Of a stretch of 29,132 nt of DNA, positions 1-11,199 are shown in pieces. The notes beneath the pieces were generated by a model. The model saw only the letters and a program-made list of their open reading frames with translations. It was not told the DNA's origin and made no database searches. The DNA lies in contig LSSL01000791.1 of NCBI GenBank assembly GCA_001953115.1, positions 1 through 29,132 of the forward strand. Reading direction: 5' to 3'. Position numbers and translations under genes: made by a program. Numbering within the stretch: the first letter of the stretch is position 1; each line of letters begins with the position of its first letter. The DNA is from Smittium mucronatum. Lineage: Eukaryota; Kickxellomycota; Harpellomycetes; Harpellales; Legeriomycetaceae.

Positions 1-2004
1 TTGTGATTATTTTCTTTTTAGTATTTAAAGTAGATAAATATAAAAAATTTATTTAAGAGTTATTTTATTATTAGAAAAATTTATTCAATTTATTTAACCA
101 GAATTTTTACTTTTTTCTCCTTTAGGATATATATTTTTTTAATTTTAGTATTTTAAAATGCATATTATGAATCTAGAAAATATTTATAACATTTTATAAA
201 AAGATTTAAATTTTACATACACATGTGACATATCTTGAATATAAAATTATAATTGAAAATTTTTATATTACTAGAACCACCTTCAAAGATTTTTAAATCT
301 TCGTATTACACCAAAAAAAACATCCAGATTTCGACTCTCATGAAAAAACATTTATTAAGTCATTTAATTGAATTTTTTGTCATATATATTTTTAATGCGA
401 CCTCTATTAACAAATATGGTATTTTTAATAAAGAAAATCTAAGTTAAATACGATTTATTCAACATATTTTTCTATCAAAATAAACTTTAGTCCAAGTAAT
501 CTTAAAATTAATACTACTTTGTGCAATAAATTTTAAATTGTTGGATTATAGAAAAATTGTGTTAAATCTTTTCTTTAAATAAAATTACTGTGTTATGCTA
601 AGAAAAGGTCAATTTAAATTATTTTTTTGAAAATAAAGCTTTTGAGACAAATTTAGCTAATTTTACAGATTTATATTTTATCATATTTTTTAAGAGATTC
701 ATTTATTAGATTTATTTATTGTACCTACTTGTCTTTTTTATCATGGAATAGAACTCTATGCTATTTTATACTTTAATAAAACTGCAAATTTATTTGCGAT
801 CCCTATTTTTTTTATTGAGGCATAAATTAAATGAATTAAAATATTATCCTATTAACAACGAAAATTCATCGTGTGTTTCTATTGAAATTGTTAAGTTTTT
901 TTTGAATGATTCCGTTTTATATAGCCAATTTTCACATTTATGTTCTGAACTTATTAAATTATAGCCAATGGAATTATTATTTTTGAAGGAAAAATAGTTA
1001 TAAATATCATTTTCATATTATATCAGAGTTAGATATATGGTTATGTTTAGTATATAAAATTCTGATTTGTTCCAAAAGTTTATATAATTATATCATACAA
1101 AAAAGAGTTTTTTTGATATTTATAAACTACTTTTTAAAAAAAAAAAATCCAAAAGTTTTTACATCAAATATTTTTTGTAAAATAAAAAATTCTAAAAACC
1201 ATTTCCACATATTTTTTTGCAGATTATTAGACTATACAAATGACATCTTAATATGCAATTTTTAAAGCAGTTAGATTTTGAATATTCATTTTACGCACTT
1301 ATGATTATATAAAAGTGATTTTAAGAAAAAATTTGACCAATATTTGTAATGAATTTGTTAAATAGATTAATAAGAAATAGATTAAAAATTAATAAATTGC
1401 ACACTAGTTTTTTTTTTTTTTTTAAAAAAAAATTCATTCTTATTTGGGATAATAATTTGATATTTATAAATATTTTTTAATCACGAAAATTTTCATTTTT
1501 TAAAGAAAACTGTGAAAAAGCGTAAATTCTGAAATTTTATCATAATCATATACCAGGGCTATTAATAGAGTTTAAATCATTTTTTATTTATACAAGAAAA
1601 TAATTATTGCATTTTTAAACTTATAAAGCTATATAAATACATCCCATTAATTCTATTATTATTATTATGAATAAAGTAAAATGTTTTACGATATATATAT
1701 ATATGTTTATTTAATTTTAAAATTTTATCATATTAGCGGAATAGTTAATACTAGTTTTATTTTATTTTATCTAGATTATCCACATAAAAAAATAATTTGT
1801 ATTTTCAAATCAATAATGGAGAACTTTTTTTAAAAATTGATCTTTTATTTAATATTTTGCCTTGAAGTACGACCGGTATGTACTGAGTCGCTAGATAAAC
1901 AGATGGGAGTGGGATAAAATAAATCAATTGATGAATTAATAAATATTTTAGTTTATTTTAGTTTCGTCTAGTATTTTAACGTTATAAATAAAATCCCTTT
2001 AAAA

Positions 2005-2030
2005 TAATAATAATAATAATAATAAATTTT
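2005..2030. repeat. (AAT)n microsatellite
   Basis: About seven tandem AAT units in the AT desert, followed by a short ATTT-rich tract. It is a simple sequence repeat with no associated gene. Confidence 0.85.
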
Positions 2031-2840
2031 ATTTATTTATTTTATTGTTATTTTATATCAAATATTAACCACCTTTTATGAATATGAATCATCCTAATTT
2101 AGGGATTTTTTTTGTTTAATATTTCAATAAATTTTTTTTTTACATAGTCGAAAATTATTTCAAATATACAAATATTTATATATTTTTATCTGATCTACAA
2201 AAAATTATTAAAAAAGTAAATCCAATTTTATAAGTAAATCAATTTGCATATAAATTGAATTTTAAATTAATTATATTTTATACTGCTTCAAAATTTAAAA
2301 TTTAAAAGAGCATTATTATTTATCTTTTTATAATTTTGTAGAATATTACCAGTTTCTTCAACTACTAATTTATTTTAAAATAATAATAATAGATAAAATT
2401 ATATTATTCATTACCCTAAATAATTATTTTTTTTATTAAATTCTAAATTAAATGGGAAAAGCTTTATTTTTTAACCCAATTTTATTTTTATTAAAAATAT
2501 TTACATGTATATTGATATGGATATGCTAATGCAGCAAATATAAAATAAAATTTCCACCATCATGTATTTAATATACAGTAAATATATTCAGTTTTAATTT
2601 TAATATTTTAGAATATTAAAATCTTAGTCTGTTTGATTTGGTGTTAAAATAAAAATCCAGTTTCTTTTTGTTAAGTATTATCGATAATTTGAACTTTTAA
2701 GTTGGTAAAAAACAGGTACTATATGAAAATCAAATAAAATTTATTTATTATAATAATAGATATTTATAATTTTATTTTATAAGAATTCATTTTTTTCTTA
2801 ATTAATATAAATAAAATATCAAAAAGATTCTAGACTAGTC

Positions 2841-2862
2841 TCAAAATTTCGAGAAATTTTGA
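2841..2862. repeat. Short perfect inverted repeat
   Basis: A 10-bp arm, tcaaaatttc, is followed after two bases by its exact reverse complement, gaaattttga. It could form a small hairpin or be a protein-binding palindrome. In sequence this AT-rich, short palindromes also arise by chance, so no function is assigned. Confidence 0.6.
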
Positions 2863-5800
2863 TAATAAAATTATTTTTAGTTAAATGAAATTAATTATGA
2901 AGGCATCAATGTTTACCATTTATATTTTTTTATATAAAATAATTTATATAGATATTTAAATTTATATAAATAATCATTAAACCTTTATTATAAACTTTTT
3001 TCTAAAAATCGCTAAATAATATTTTATAAAAAATCACCCTAAATAATGTTTAATTTCATGAATAATGTGGTTTGAGTCTTTTTTATTTAATATTTAGAAT
3101 ACTTTCAAGGATATATAAAAATAAAATAATCAATAGTAAGTTCTATTTTTATTTTTTATTAATTATTTTTTGAATATTTTAATTTGGGTAAAAATTACCG
3201 ATGTATAAGTTTTTTTAGTAAAGATTGCTCTATAAAATTTTTTTATAATCAAAAAATTTTCAATAAAATTTTTATAAAAAAAAATATCAATTAACTATAA
3301 AGTATAATACAAAAAGCTATAAAAAATATATTATTTACTGAATCAAAAATCATAAAAGTGAAAATTATCCAAATTAACAGCATTTAATATATATATTTAG
3401 ATGCTTCGATAGTCGTAATATTTTTTCATGTATTAATATTTTAAATTCTTTTGTAATTTTAACAGGAATTTATGTGTACCAACAATAATTTTAATGACTT
3501 CAATAGGTTAAGCTAATGCACACAATTATTTTTTTCTTCTCTGTACCTATAAAATGCGATTTAGCAAAAAAATAACATTTTTTAAACTTTATATTTGCAT
3601 AAAAATAGACTACACCTTTTCAAATGCAATTTGAAAAAAGTGGGACCAAAAAAAAAAAGAAAAAAAATAAAGTTTTGATATGAAAAATGTTAATATGGAT
3701 TTTATAATTATAAAACTTCTATTTTATTTCCAAATTTGAGTTTTTGAATATTTTAGGAGCATAGATTAACTAAAATAAGCCCATGGGGGTTTTTTTACTA
3801 TATTCTTAATCGATATCTCTAAATACGAATTAAATTTTACACTTTTTCTAATTGGATGAGCTAAGACCAAATCTAACTCACTTAATTAAAACATTTTTTA
3901 AATATTTTTTATTTATTTTCAAGTTTTTCAAATTGTATTCACTTATTTTTATTTGACCTCACCCTTTATCAAATTGCATTTAAAAGGTTTATCATATTTA
4001 AACACAAACTTTTTATAATAATAATAGGAATATTTACATTTACATTTATATATCTACAATTCTAAATAGTATTTAAAAAGTGCAGAATCTGCTTTTTTAT
4101 TTTAAATTTATTCCAACAATTGTTATTTTCAAAAACCCATGACGAAATTTTGAGGAATACTGTAATAAATGAATCTGCATTTATTACTTTTCTATAAAAA
4201 AATTTCATAAAAAATATACAGGAAATAAATACTCTGTGAATTTAATACATTTTTATTTTAACTTTTTATATATTTTTGGCTTCCGGAAAAATTCTATTAC
4301 TCATTACTTCGATTTATTATTTTTTAGATTTATATTAATGATAAAAATTCCTTATTTTCACATTCAAGTTATTTAATAAGATTTATAATGAAAATGGAGT
4401 AAAAAAAAAGATTACAGTTTCAGGAAATAAATAAGATATCACTCGATAAGATTCTGTTTTATATAATAGAATCATTTTAATAGAAGATTTATTTATTGAA
4501 CAATATTTATTTTCTCTATTAGAGGTGAATTCTACTATGTTAAATTTAATAAACTAGATTTTGTTCTTTTAAAATGAGATCAAAACACTTTCTCTTTTAA
4601 TCTTAGAAAAATCACATAAGTATTTTTATAAAGTTTATTTGAAAGGTTTAATATTGAATACTTGCGCATGGTTTGGCTTGATAAACCAAATTGGGGCATA
4701 TTTTGACAATTTTCATTTTCACACAATTATTTTCTGAAATTTTTTGTTTCAATTCTTTATAATATTTTATTTACAATTTTATCTAAAATTTCTAATCAAT
4801 TATAAGAAAAAAACTTCATTAATGAAAAAAACAGTATATGAGGCTGAAATTGATCTTAATACATAATTAAAAAAACTTAAATTAATATAAGCTACTCAAT
4901 TAAATATTTTCAATAAATATACTAGATTTTTTCTAATATTTCATAATTTAATTTTTAAATAATGGTATTTACTTAAAGTAAATTTTCAAAAATGTAGATA
5001 TTTTACATACTACTTTTGAAAAAAACAAAAATTGCTATCATTTTTTTAAATATATTTTTGGAGTAATTATTGCTCTATAATATTCATAAGCCATAATTTT
5101 AAAATTTTCACGTATTCGCAAATTATCTTAAATTAATAAAAATTTAATTTTTTAAAAAAAACTTCTACTAAAGTTTCAGTTTTTTTAATCAAGAAAATAA
5201 TTTATGTGTTTTATTTAACCTTCAATTTTATAAATAAGTAAGGAAAAAAAGGACAAAAAATAGGATTATTCATTCAGCTACTTGTATTTTTATCTAAAAG
5301 AAGATTTTATCATATCTAATATAACAAAATTATTATATAATCAAGAGTATTTAATTTTTTGGTTTTTTGAATCAATTTCAAAGTTATTTTCAGTTTTATT
5401 TTATAATTTTTTTTCAGTATATATCAATAAACTCAAGTTATACATTAAAAGTAAATAATTAAAACATAATGAAAAAATAACTACAATTTAGTTTTTTTGA
5501 GCTAATATTTAAATCACCTTTCATTTTTCCAAAATTTAACACTAATTTTAATCTCTACTATTTTTTCGGTTTAATTTCTTATGCATTTAAGAAAAATAGA
5601 ATCAATATATGTATATATATAATAGGGCAGGATATTATTCTTGACTATTATTATATAAATACTAAGCAATTTCAAAAATTTAAGATGAAATGAAAATATT
5701 TACTGATTCTTGATAAAGATTTTAAATAATTATTATAAAAAAAACAAATTGTTTTTTATAATTATTTCTTTCATTCAAAATTAATATTATACCAAAAATT

Positions 5801-7128
5801 AAATCCTAATAAAAAAATTGACTTATTACAGAAGACGTTAAGATAATATTTAAAATATTAATATGAATTATTTAAAATTTAAAAAAATATATAAAAAGCC
5901 ATTATCAATTCACAATAATTCATTTTTTGTTATTTTAGTATTTAAATGAACATAATATCACTTTTTAATTAAATAAAAAACATTAAATAACAATAAAATT
6001 AAGGGTGAATTACCTTTTTTAAAAAGACCAGAAGATTTTACATGAAAATTAGAAATTAGAAAAAATATTTAACAAACTAATCTGTTTTTTTAAATAAAAT
6101 AAACATATTTAGCAATATTTAGTTTTTACACAATGCAGTATAGACAATTAAATTTATTATTCTATAAATTTTTTCATGTATCTGCTAAAAAATAAAAAAA
6201 TCATAAAAATTTATTTTTAAATCACAACCTATACACGAAATTTTAAAGTGATCTATATTCATTTGAGATTTTTGATTGGTCTGAAAAAATATTGCAAAAA
6301 AATTTATAGAAATATGGTTAAAAGAATTAAATTGGACTTATGATAAATCTTGGTTAGATAATTATAATTTCACATTCATCCAGAGAACCTATCTTACCTT
6401 CTAGTATATGGCTTTCTGAATCGGTTTTTCATGAAAAGATTTCATAATAAAGTTTAGATATATTTTGTATGAGTCCCTAATAAATTATATTATGAATCAT
6501 TTGGCCACATATTTTCAATCTATAAACAATAACGAAAATTGCAAAAATGTTTAAGGATATACTATAAAACACAAAATAATAATATTTTTTTGTATAAATG
6601 TAGAAAAAAGTATTATTGATTACAAAAAAAACCCACCCATTTTATTACATAAATACTTTTTTATGGGATTAATATATCTTTTCTAAATGTAAAAATGAGT
6701 TATATAATATGTAAAGTCAAAAAAAGAAATGAATTACATTGGACAAGTTTCAATGATACTGATCTGTAAAATTAGAATAAAGTTAAATATGAACATAGCA
6801 ATTTTATAAAGTATTAATTATAATTTTTAGTAAAATACATAGAAGGTTTTTTATTATAAGGAGTGTGTATATTTAGATATTCGAGAATAATTTTTTTTGA
6901 ATAAATTGGTTAAAAAAAGTCATAAACTTACACGTTTGTTGGGTTATACGAAAAAAGAATCCTTACTTCAATGAATTTCAACTGAAATATTATGACTAAA
7001 AATAATTATCTTAAAAAAATACAGAAATAAAGTTGCTTTAGGGTTAGCTATATTATAATTGTTTATGTTTTTATAAGACTTTCATTCTATAGTTTTAGGA
7101 AGTATAAAACGAATTTCTACCAAAAAAA

Positions 7129-7171
7129 AGAAGAAATAATTTTTTAAAATTTTTAAAAAATTATTTCTTCT
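7129..7171. repeat. Perfect 43-nt palindrome (21-bp arms, 1-nt centre)
   Basis: The left arm (7129-7149) begins agaagaaataattttttaaa. The right arm (7151-7171) is its exact reverse complement and ends attatttcttct; a single T at 7150 separates them. All 21 pairs match. The arms are not a simple repeat: they contain GAAGAAAT/ATTTCTTC ends. A cruciform, a terminator-like hairpin or a remnant of a fold-back element are all possible. No open reading frame lies beside it. Confidence 0.85.
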
Positions 7172-8363
7172 ATCTGAGATACTGTATACTCAGTCTATTT
7201 TAAGAAACCTAAAAGTACGTCTTACCTTCTCTAGGTATGAATCCATCTATTATACCCAAAGTTGAAGTCTTGAATATTGATAACCCATTTTTAATCTTCA
7301 TTCGTTTTTAAATAAAAATTAGTTTTTAAATGTTTTTATATCCTGTTTATTAGTTAAAATCTATTCTAACGATATTAAAGTGAGCAGGAATGTTATAAAG
7401 AAGGTTCATTTTTTCCGATAGATGAATTTTTTATATTTTAATGATAAACCTGAATCATAATTATATTCCTTGATTATCAAAATCAATTTGTCCACTTAAT
7501 ATATATTATTACATGTTTTATGGGTGATATTAAATTTCCTATCGTTAAAAATCTTCGATTCGACTTTATATAAAATTTTTTTAAGGATTTGAGAATTTTT
7601 TGATTAATTCACTAATTTTGGCACTCGATAATTTGAAATATAATTGAATTAGAAAAGAGACGATTATTGCACTTTTAATCTTACATAAAGATAAAATACT
7701 TAAGTTTCACTAGATTTGTTTATTGAGGATAGAAGGAAAAGTATTGCAAATAAAAAAAAAGTTTTGGACCATTTATACTTATTTTTTTTAAAATTTTACC
7801 AAAAAATGTAATTGAAAAAATTAGCAGGTTTGATGCTTTTAGGTTTTTAGTTCTTACTAAAAATCTTCTAGAATGGTTTAATACGTAGATATGTGATTTT
7901 CATCTCTTTGGTAAAGGAATAAATGCTGTTGAAGCATCTTTGAAGCGATAAAAGCTCAAATTTTCTTGGTCAGAGAACTGATTTATTTTTTTGACTAAAC
8001 TGTTTGCCGTTAATTATTTTATAGATGTCTATTGCCTAGCTATGCTAAAACTTTGATTTTAAGATACTTGCTGCAATCTTCATGGGTTTATAGTTATGGT
8101 TTATTTATGATTTAGGCCTCATTTTTTAAATCTCATAACATAAGAAAGCTAAATAGTTTTCCATTTTAAAGAAGCTAATTTGATTTAGAATGGGGTATTT
8201 TTGGATATCTCAGTAGATATTGCAGTCAAAAAAGTGTTTTCAGAGATCTTTTGGTGTGTCACTTCTTTTCCTTTATTAAAATATGGCGTTGGTAAGTATG
8301 AATTGGGGTTTTGTTTTAGACTTGAAAAACTAAAAAATGTGAAACACAGTAAGGGAAAGAGAT
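7172..8363. other. Intergenic transition zone, no supportable gene
   Basis: Base composition becomes less AT-extreme from about 7850 towards the MOB4-like gene. A 60-codon open frame on the minus strand (8185-8367) overlaps the last bases of that gene and has no recognisable motif; it most likely lies in the 3' untranslated region. Short open stretches around 7880-7950 are within chance expectation. No splice structure linking them is evident. Confidence 0.6.
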
Positions 8364-9194
8364 TCAAGAGGTGAACATGATAGGTATTTCGGGGTTAAAA
8401 AGGTCATATTCAGGCAATACTTTGTACTTATTTGCGAAAAGTACAAGTCTGGAATAAAGATAATTAACGTGCTCGAATCTTTCGAAGAACTCTCGAAAAT
8501 TAAAATATACGTATTTGAAGATACCGTATATCTTGACAACAGCGACTTTAAACATTCTAAACGATTTGTTGGTGTTGATAGATCTGGCTTTTTCCTCCTC
8601 ATTGGCAGATTCAAGTTCAGTATCAGAGCCTATTGTTTTGTTTTTATTTGGAATGATATTTTTTGTGGAATTTTTCGGAATAAACTTTCTTCGAGAGTTT
8701 TTCAGGGAATTTATGAGCGCATCAATAACCTCTAAATGTACTAATATTTGGGAGCGGGTGTCGTTGACCTCATTTGCTCCAGGATGAGAGCTACCATTAA
8801 TAATGGGTTTTTCGGGTATGGAAAGCAAGGTATTGGTTTGGGCACTCTCGGAAATCGACAGTTCTATCTGATATAAATCTGGCTTTAGAGATAATTTGTT
8901 GCAGATAGCGCTGTTCTCAGATCCAGAGCTTAAATTCAACATGTTAATATCGGTAGCTAATTGGAGAAGCATAGTTCCTGAAGATACTAAGATCATGTAT
9001 ATGTTAGAATCGATCCATTCGTATAAAGAAATATTGGAAGGTTTGACTAAAAATTGATCGACTTTCTCTGGAGATTGCATAGTCAAGCTCTGCACATAAT
9101 CCTTGCAATTGCCCGATAAACATCCATCGCTCTGTATCCTTATATCCCACTTATAACAATCCTCTTCCTTAGCACCAAATTGGTTTCTACACAT
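8364..9194 (-). CDS. MOB4: MOB4/phocein-like protein lacking the zinc ligands
   Basis: A single-exon 276-residue protein. An in-frame TAG lies two codons upstream of the ATG, which fixes the start. As recalled, human MOB4 (phocein) aligns without gaps over residues 3-79: RN..G.K..D.Y.W at 3-16, Y.Q at 33-35, VDQFL at 45-49 and W at 60. The C-terminal half is also clear: KIYGIF at 221-226, then YF, R.FF, a short F/Y-E stretch, YL, R...F..KY. Family members are scaffold subunits of the STRIPAK phosphatase-kinase complex, in cytoplasm and on Golgi or nuclear membranes. The family is usually about 220-230 residues; here a polar insert at about 100-205 lengthens it. The zinc-binding Cys pair and His pair are replaced (Ile83/Leu88 and Tyr228/Phe233), so the metal site is lost. 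It is divergently transcribed from PSMC5, with 376 bp between the starts. Family membership is solid; strict orthology to MOB4 rather than another MOB is an inference. Confidence 0.88.
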   Translation of the reverse strand: MCRNQFGAKEEDCYKWDIRIQSDGCLSGNCKDYVQSLTMQSPEKVDQFLVKPSNISLYEWIDSNIYMILVSSGTMLLQLATDINMLNLSSGSENSAICNKLSLKPDLYQIELSISESAQTNTLLSIPEKPIINGSSHPGANEVNDTRSQILVHLEVIDALINSLKNSRRKFIPKNSTKNIIPNKNKTIGSDTELESANEEEKARSINTNKSFRMFKVAVVKIYGIFKYVYFNFREFFERFEHVNYLYSRLVLFANKYKVLPEYDLFNPEIPIMFTS

Positions 9195-9570
9195 TTTATG
9201 CTATAACTCGAAGTTTAAATGCAACTGCAAATAAACACAACCATAAGGCTTTGATTCCTTGGACATCAGTATTTGCTGACTGTCAATTCTTTCGAAATAG
9301 TTACCTACAAATCTATTGGTACTTTTGCTATTTATTGAACGAATGGCTAGCAAAAATCAAAGGTGGTCTATTTGTGGCTAATAATTCGAATGTATATGAC
9401 GTTATTTAAAAAATATCGAATCATATTGCAAAATTTGTGATTAGCCAATAAATATGATGAATATTTTTTGAGAACGCAACATAAATAGTATTATTTTGCC
9501 AGTTGGTGAAAGCTACTTATAGCCATCTTTGAATTTAATATATTTTGGCTAATCATCAATATTTTCAAAC
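9195..9570. promoter_or_regulatory. Divergent (bidirectional) promoter between MOB4-like gene and PSMC5
   Basis: 376 bp separate the two start codons. The exact 8-mer TGGCTAAT occurs at 9375-9382 (+), 9440-9447 (-) and 9546-9553 (+); the middle copy also creates a GCCAATAAA CCAAT-type box. The last copy lies only 18 bp before the PSMC5 ATG. A copy of the yeast proteasome element GGTGGCAAA was not found; the closest string is GTGGCTAA. A role as transcription-factor sites shared by both genes is inferred. Confidence 0.55.
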
Positions 9571-11001
9571 ATGGCAGAAGTAGCTATTGAGTCTAAAAAC
9601 ATTAACTCCGAACAGGGGGAAAGAAATGAGGTTAAAGATTACTACATTAGCAAGATTAAAGAAGCCGAGCATCTCATCGTCGATAAATCTAACAACCTCA
9701 AGCGACTTGAAGCTCAAAGAAATGTCTTGAACTCAAAAGGTTATTTTTTATATTTTTTAATTAAAATTTTGCCTAATCTTTTTCTCAATTATATTATTAG
9801 TCCGGTTACTGAAAGAAGAGCTCGGTTTGCTCCAAGAGCCCGGATCTTCTGTAGGCGAGGTTGTTAAAGTTATGGGAAAAAATAAAGTTTTAGTAAAGGT
9901 AGTTCTTGTTTTATTTTTTATAATCTAATTCTTTCATTCTTTTTAAAATTCTTCCTTGGAATAATCAATCCGATTTTAGATTCAGCCTGAGGGTAAATAC
10001 TTGGTCGATGTAGCCCCTGACATTGATACTAGCAAATTAACCACTTCCACTCGCGTGGCCCTTCGTTCTGATTCTTACGTGCTTCACAAAATCCTTCCAA
10101 GTAATGTGGATCCTTTAGTCAGTTTGATGATGGTAGAAAAGGTTCCTGATTCCACATATGATATGGTTGGAGGATTGGACAATCAGATTAAAGAAATTAA
10201 AGAAGTTATCGAACTACCCGTCAAGCATCCCGAATTGTTCGAAGCGTTGGGTATCGCTCAACCCAAAGGTGTGCTCCTTTATGGTCCTCCTGGAACTGGA
10301 AAGACTTTACTTGCAAGAGCAGTGGCTCATCACACAGAATGTAGTTTCATTCGAGTTTCTGGTTCTGAGCTCGTTCAAAAATATATTGGTGAAGGCAGTA
10401 GAATGGTTCGGGAACTCTTTGTTATGGCTAGGTAGATATTTCTTTTTTTCCTATTTTTCTTTCATATCTTAAACATTTTTTAATCACATAAAGGAAACAT
10501 GCCCCTTCTATCATTTTCATGGATGAAATCGATTCTATTGGTTCTTCTCGAGGGGAATCCGGCTCAGGTGGTGGAGACAGTGAAGTCCAACGTACTATGC
10601 TTGAACTTCTCAATCAATTAGATGGGTTTGAACCCTCCCAAGACATTAAGGTCATAATGGCTACAAATCGTATCGATATCCTGGACCCGGCCTTGTTGCG
10701 ACCTGGAAGAATCGACAGAAAAATTGAATTCCCCCCACCAAATGAAATTGCCAGAGCAGATATTCTGAAGATTCATTCCAGAAAAATGAACTTGACAAGA
10801 GGAATAGATTTAGTCAAAATAGCTAAAAGGATGAACGGAGCCAGTGGAGCCGAGGTTAAAGGTGTTTGCACAGAAGCCGGAATGTATGCATTGAGAGAAC
10901 GACGAGTTCATGTTACTCAGGAAGACTTTGAAATGGCTGTATCCAAGGTCATGAAGAAAGATTCAGAGTATAATGTATCTTTACAAAAATTGTTCAAGTA
11001 G
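9571..11001 (+). CDS. PSMC5: 26S proteasome regulatory subunit 8 (Rpt6 AAA-ATPase), 4 exons
   Basis: One of six AAA-ATPases in the base ring of the 19S regulatory particle, which unfold ubiquitinated substrates and feed them into the 20S core. Exons are 9571-9739, 9801-9898, 9980-10431 and 10494-11001; introns are 61, 81 and 62 nt with GT...AG ends. Spliced, it gives 408 residues, against 406 in human. The N-terminal coiled coil spans about 20-70 and is followed by an OB-type domain. Walker A GPPGTGKT is at 191-198, Walker B IIFMDE at 246-251, ATNR at 296-299 and the arginine-finger segment RPGR at 309-312. The C-terminus is KLFK, without the HbYX motif, as is normal for Rpt6. Near-complete identity with animal and yeast proteins through the AAA domain makes this certain. 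One oddity is Lys241 where the family usually has Glu (MARKHAPS). The ATG has an A at -3. It converges on the kinase gene, with 198 bp between stop codons. Confidence 0.97.
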
Positions 11002-11199
11002 TTTTACAAATTCATAAAGTATACTCTTTTTTGAGTTTTTCATCAATTAAACGATTAAATTTATGTTTTCATCAAATTTTCATTATATTTTCTAAGGGTT
11101 TTCTTAATTTACAAAAAAAAAAAAAAATTAAAAAAAGGAAAGTCAAAGTTCCAATAGATATAAAGCGGTAAAAATGGGATGGTTTTGGTGGTTTTTGAT
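11002..11199. other. Convergent 3' intergenic spacer with A tract
   Basis: 198 bp between the PSMC5 stop and the kinase stop. It is AT-rich, with AATTAAA-like strings at 11046-11058 suitable as plus-strand polyadenylation signals. An A-rich run at about 11111-11136 would read as poly-T in the kinase transcript. Both 3' untranslated regions must be short or overlap. Confidence 0.6.

Larger units (their letters stand above)
1..7128. other. AT-rich gene desert
   Basis: This stretch is dominated by A and T runs (by eye about 80-85% A+T), with stops frequent in all six frames. The few open frames of 60-70 codons (near 253-447 and 758-964) encode only F/I/L/K/N/Y-rich peptides, as expected by chance at this composition. 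I see no splice-joined coding exon, tRNA or recognisable mobile element. It holds simple repeats, a few small inverted repeats (listed separately) and one small patch of more balanced composition around 1861-1917. Confidence 0.8.

Noticed and set aside
253..964. Two open frames of 64 and 68 codons on the plus strand (253-447 and 758-964)
   Set aside because: Composition is dominated by F, I, L, K, N and Y, with no motif and no splice partners. Frames of this length are common by chance in AT-rich sequence.
1861..1917. Small balanced-composition patch with a near-palindrome (agtac...gtact), considered as a tRNA or other RNA gene
   Set aside because: There is no cloverleaf, no B-box-like GGTTCGA and no CCA-proximal stem.
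5721..5768. Imperfect inverted repeat around aaataatt...aattattt
   Set aside because: The arms differ by several inserted bases and consist only of A/T runs, so chance is a sufficient explanation.
8469..8787. Plus-strand open frames of 88 and 90 codons
   Set aside because: They are antisense to the MOB4-like gene, which has clear family alignment on the minus strand.
10001..10435. A separate short AAA-ATPase gene starting at 10001
   Set aside because: It is exon 3 of PSMC5. The apparent start is a TTG codon, and the exon begins at 9980 after a normal acceptor.
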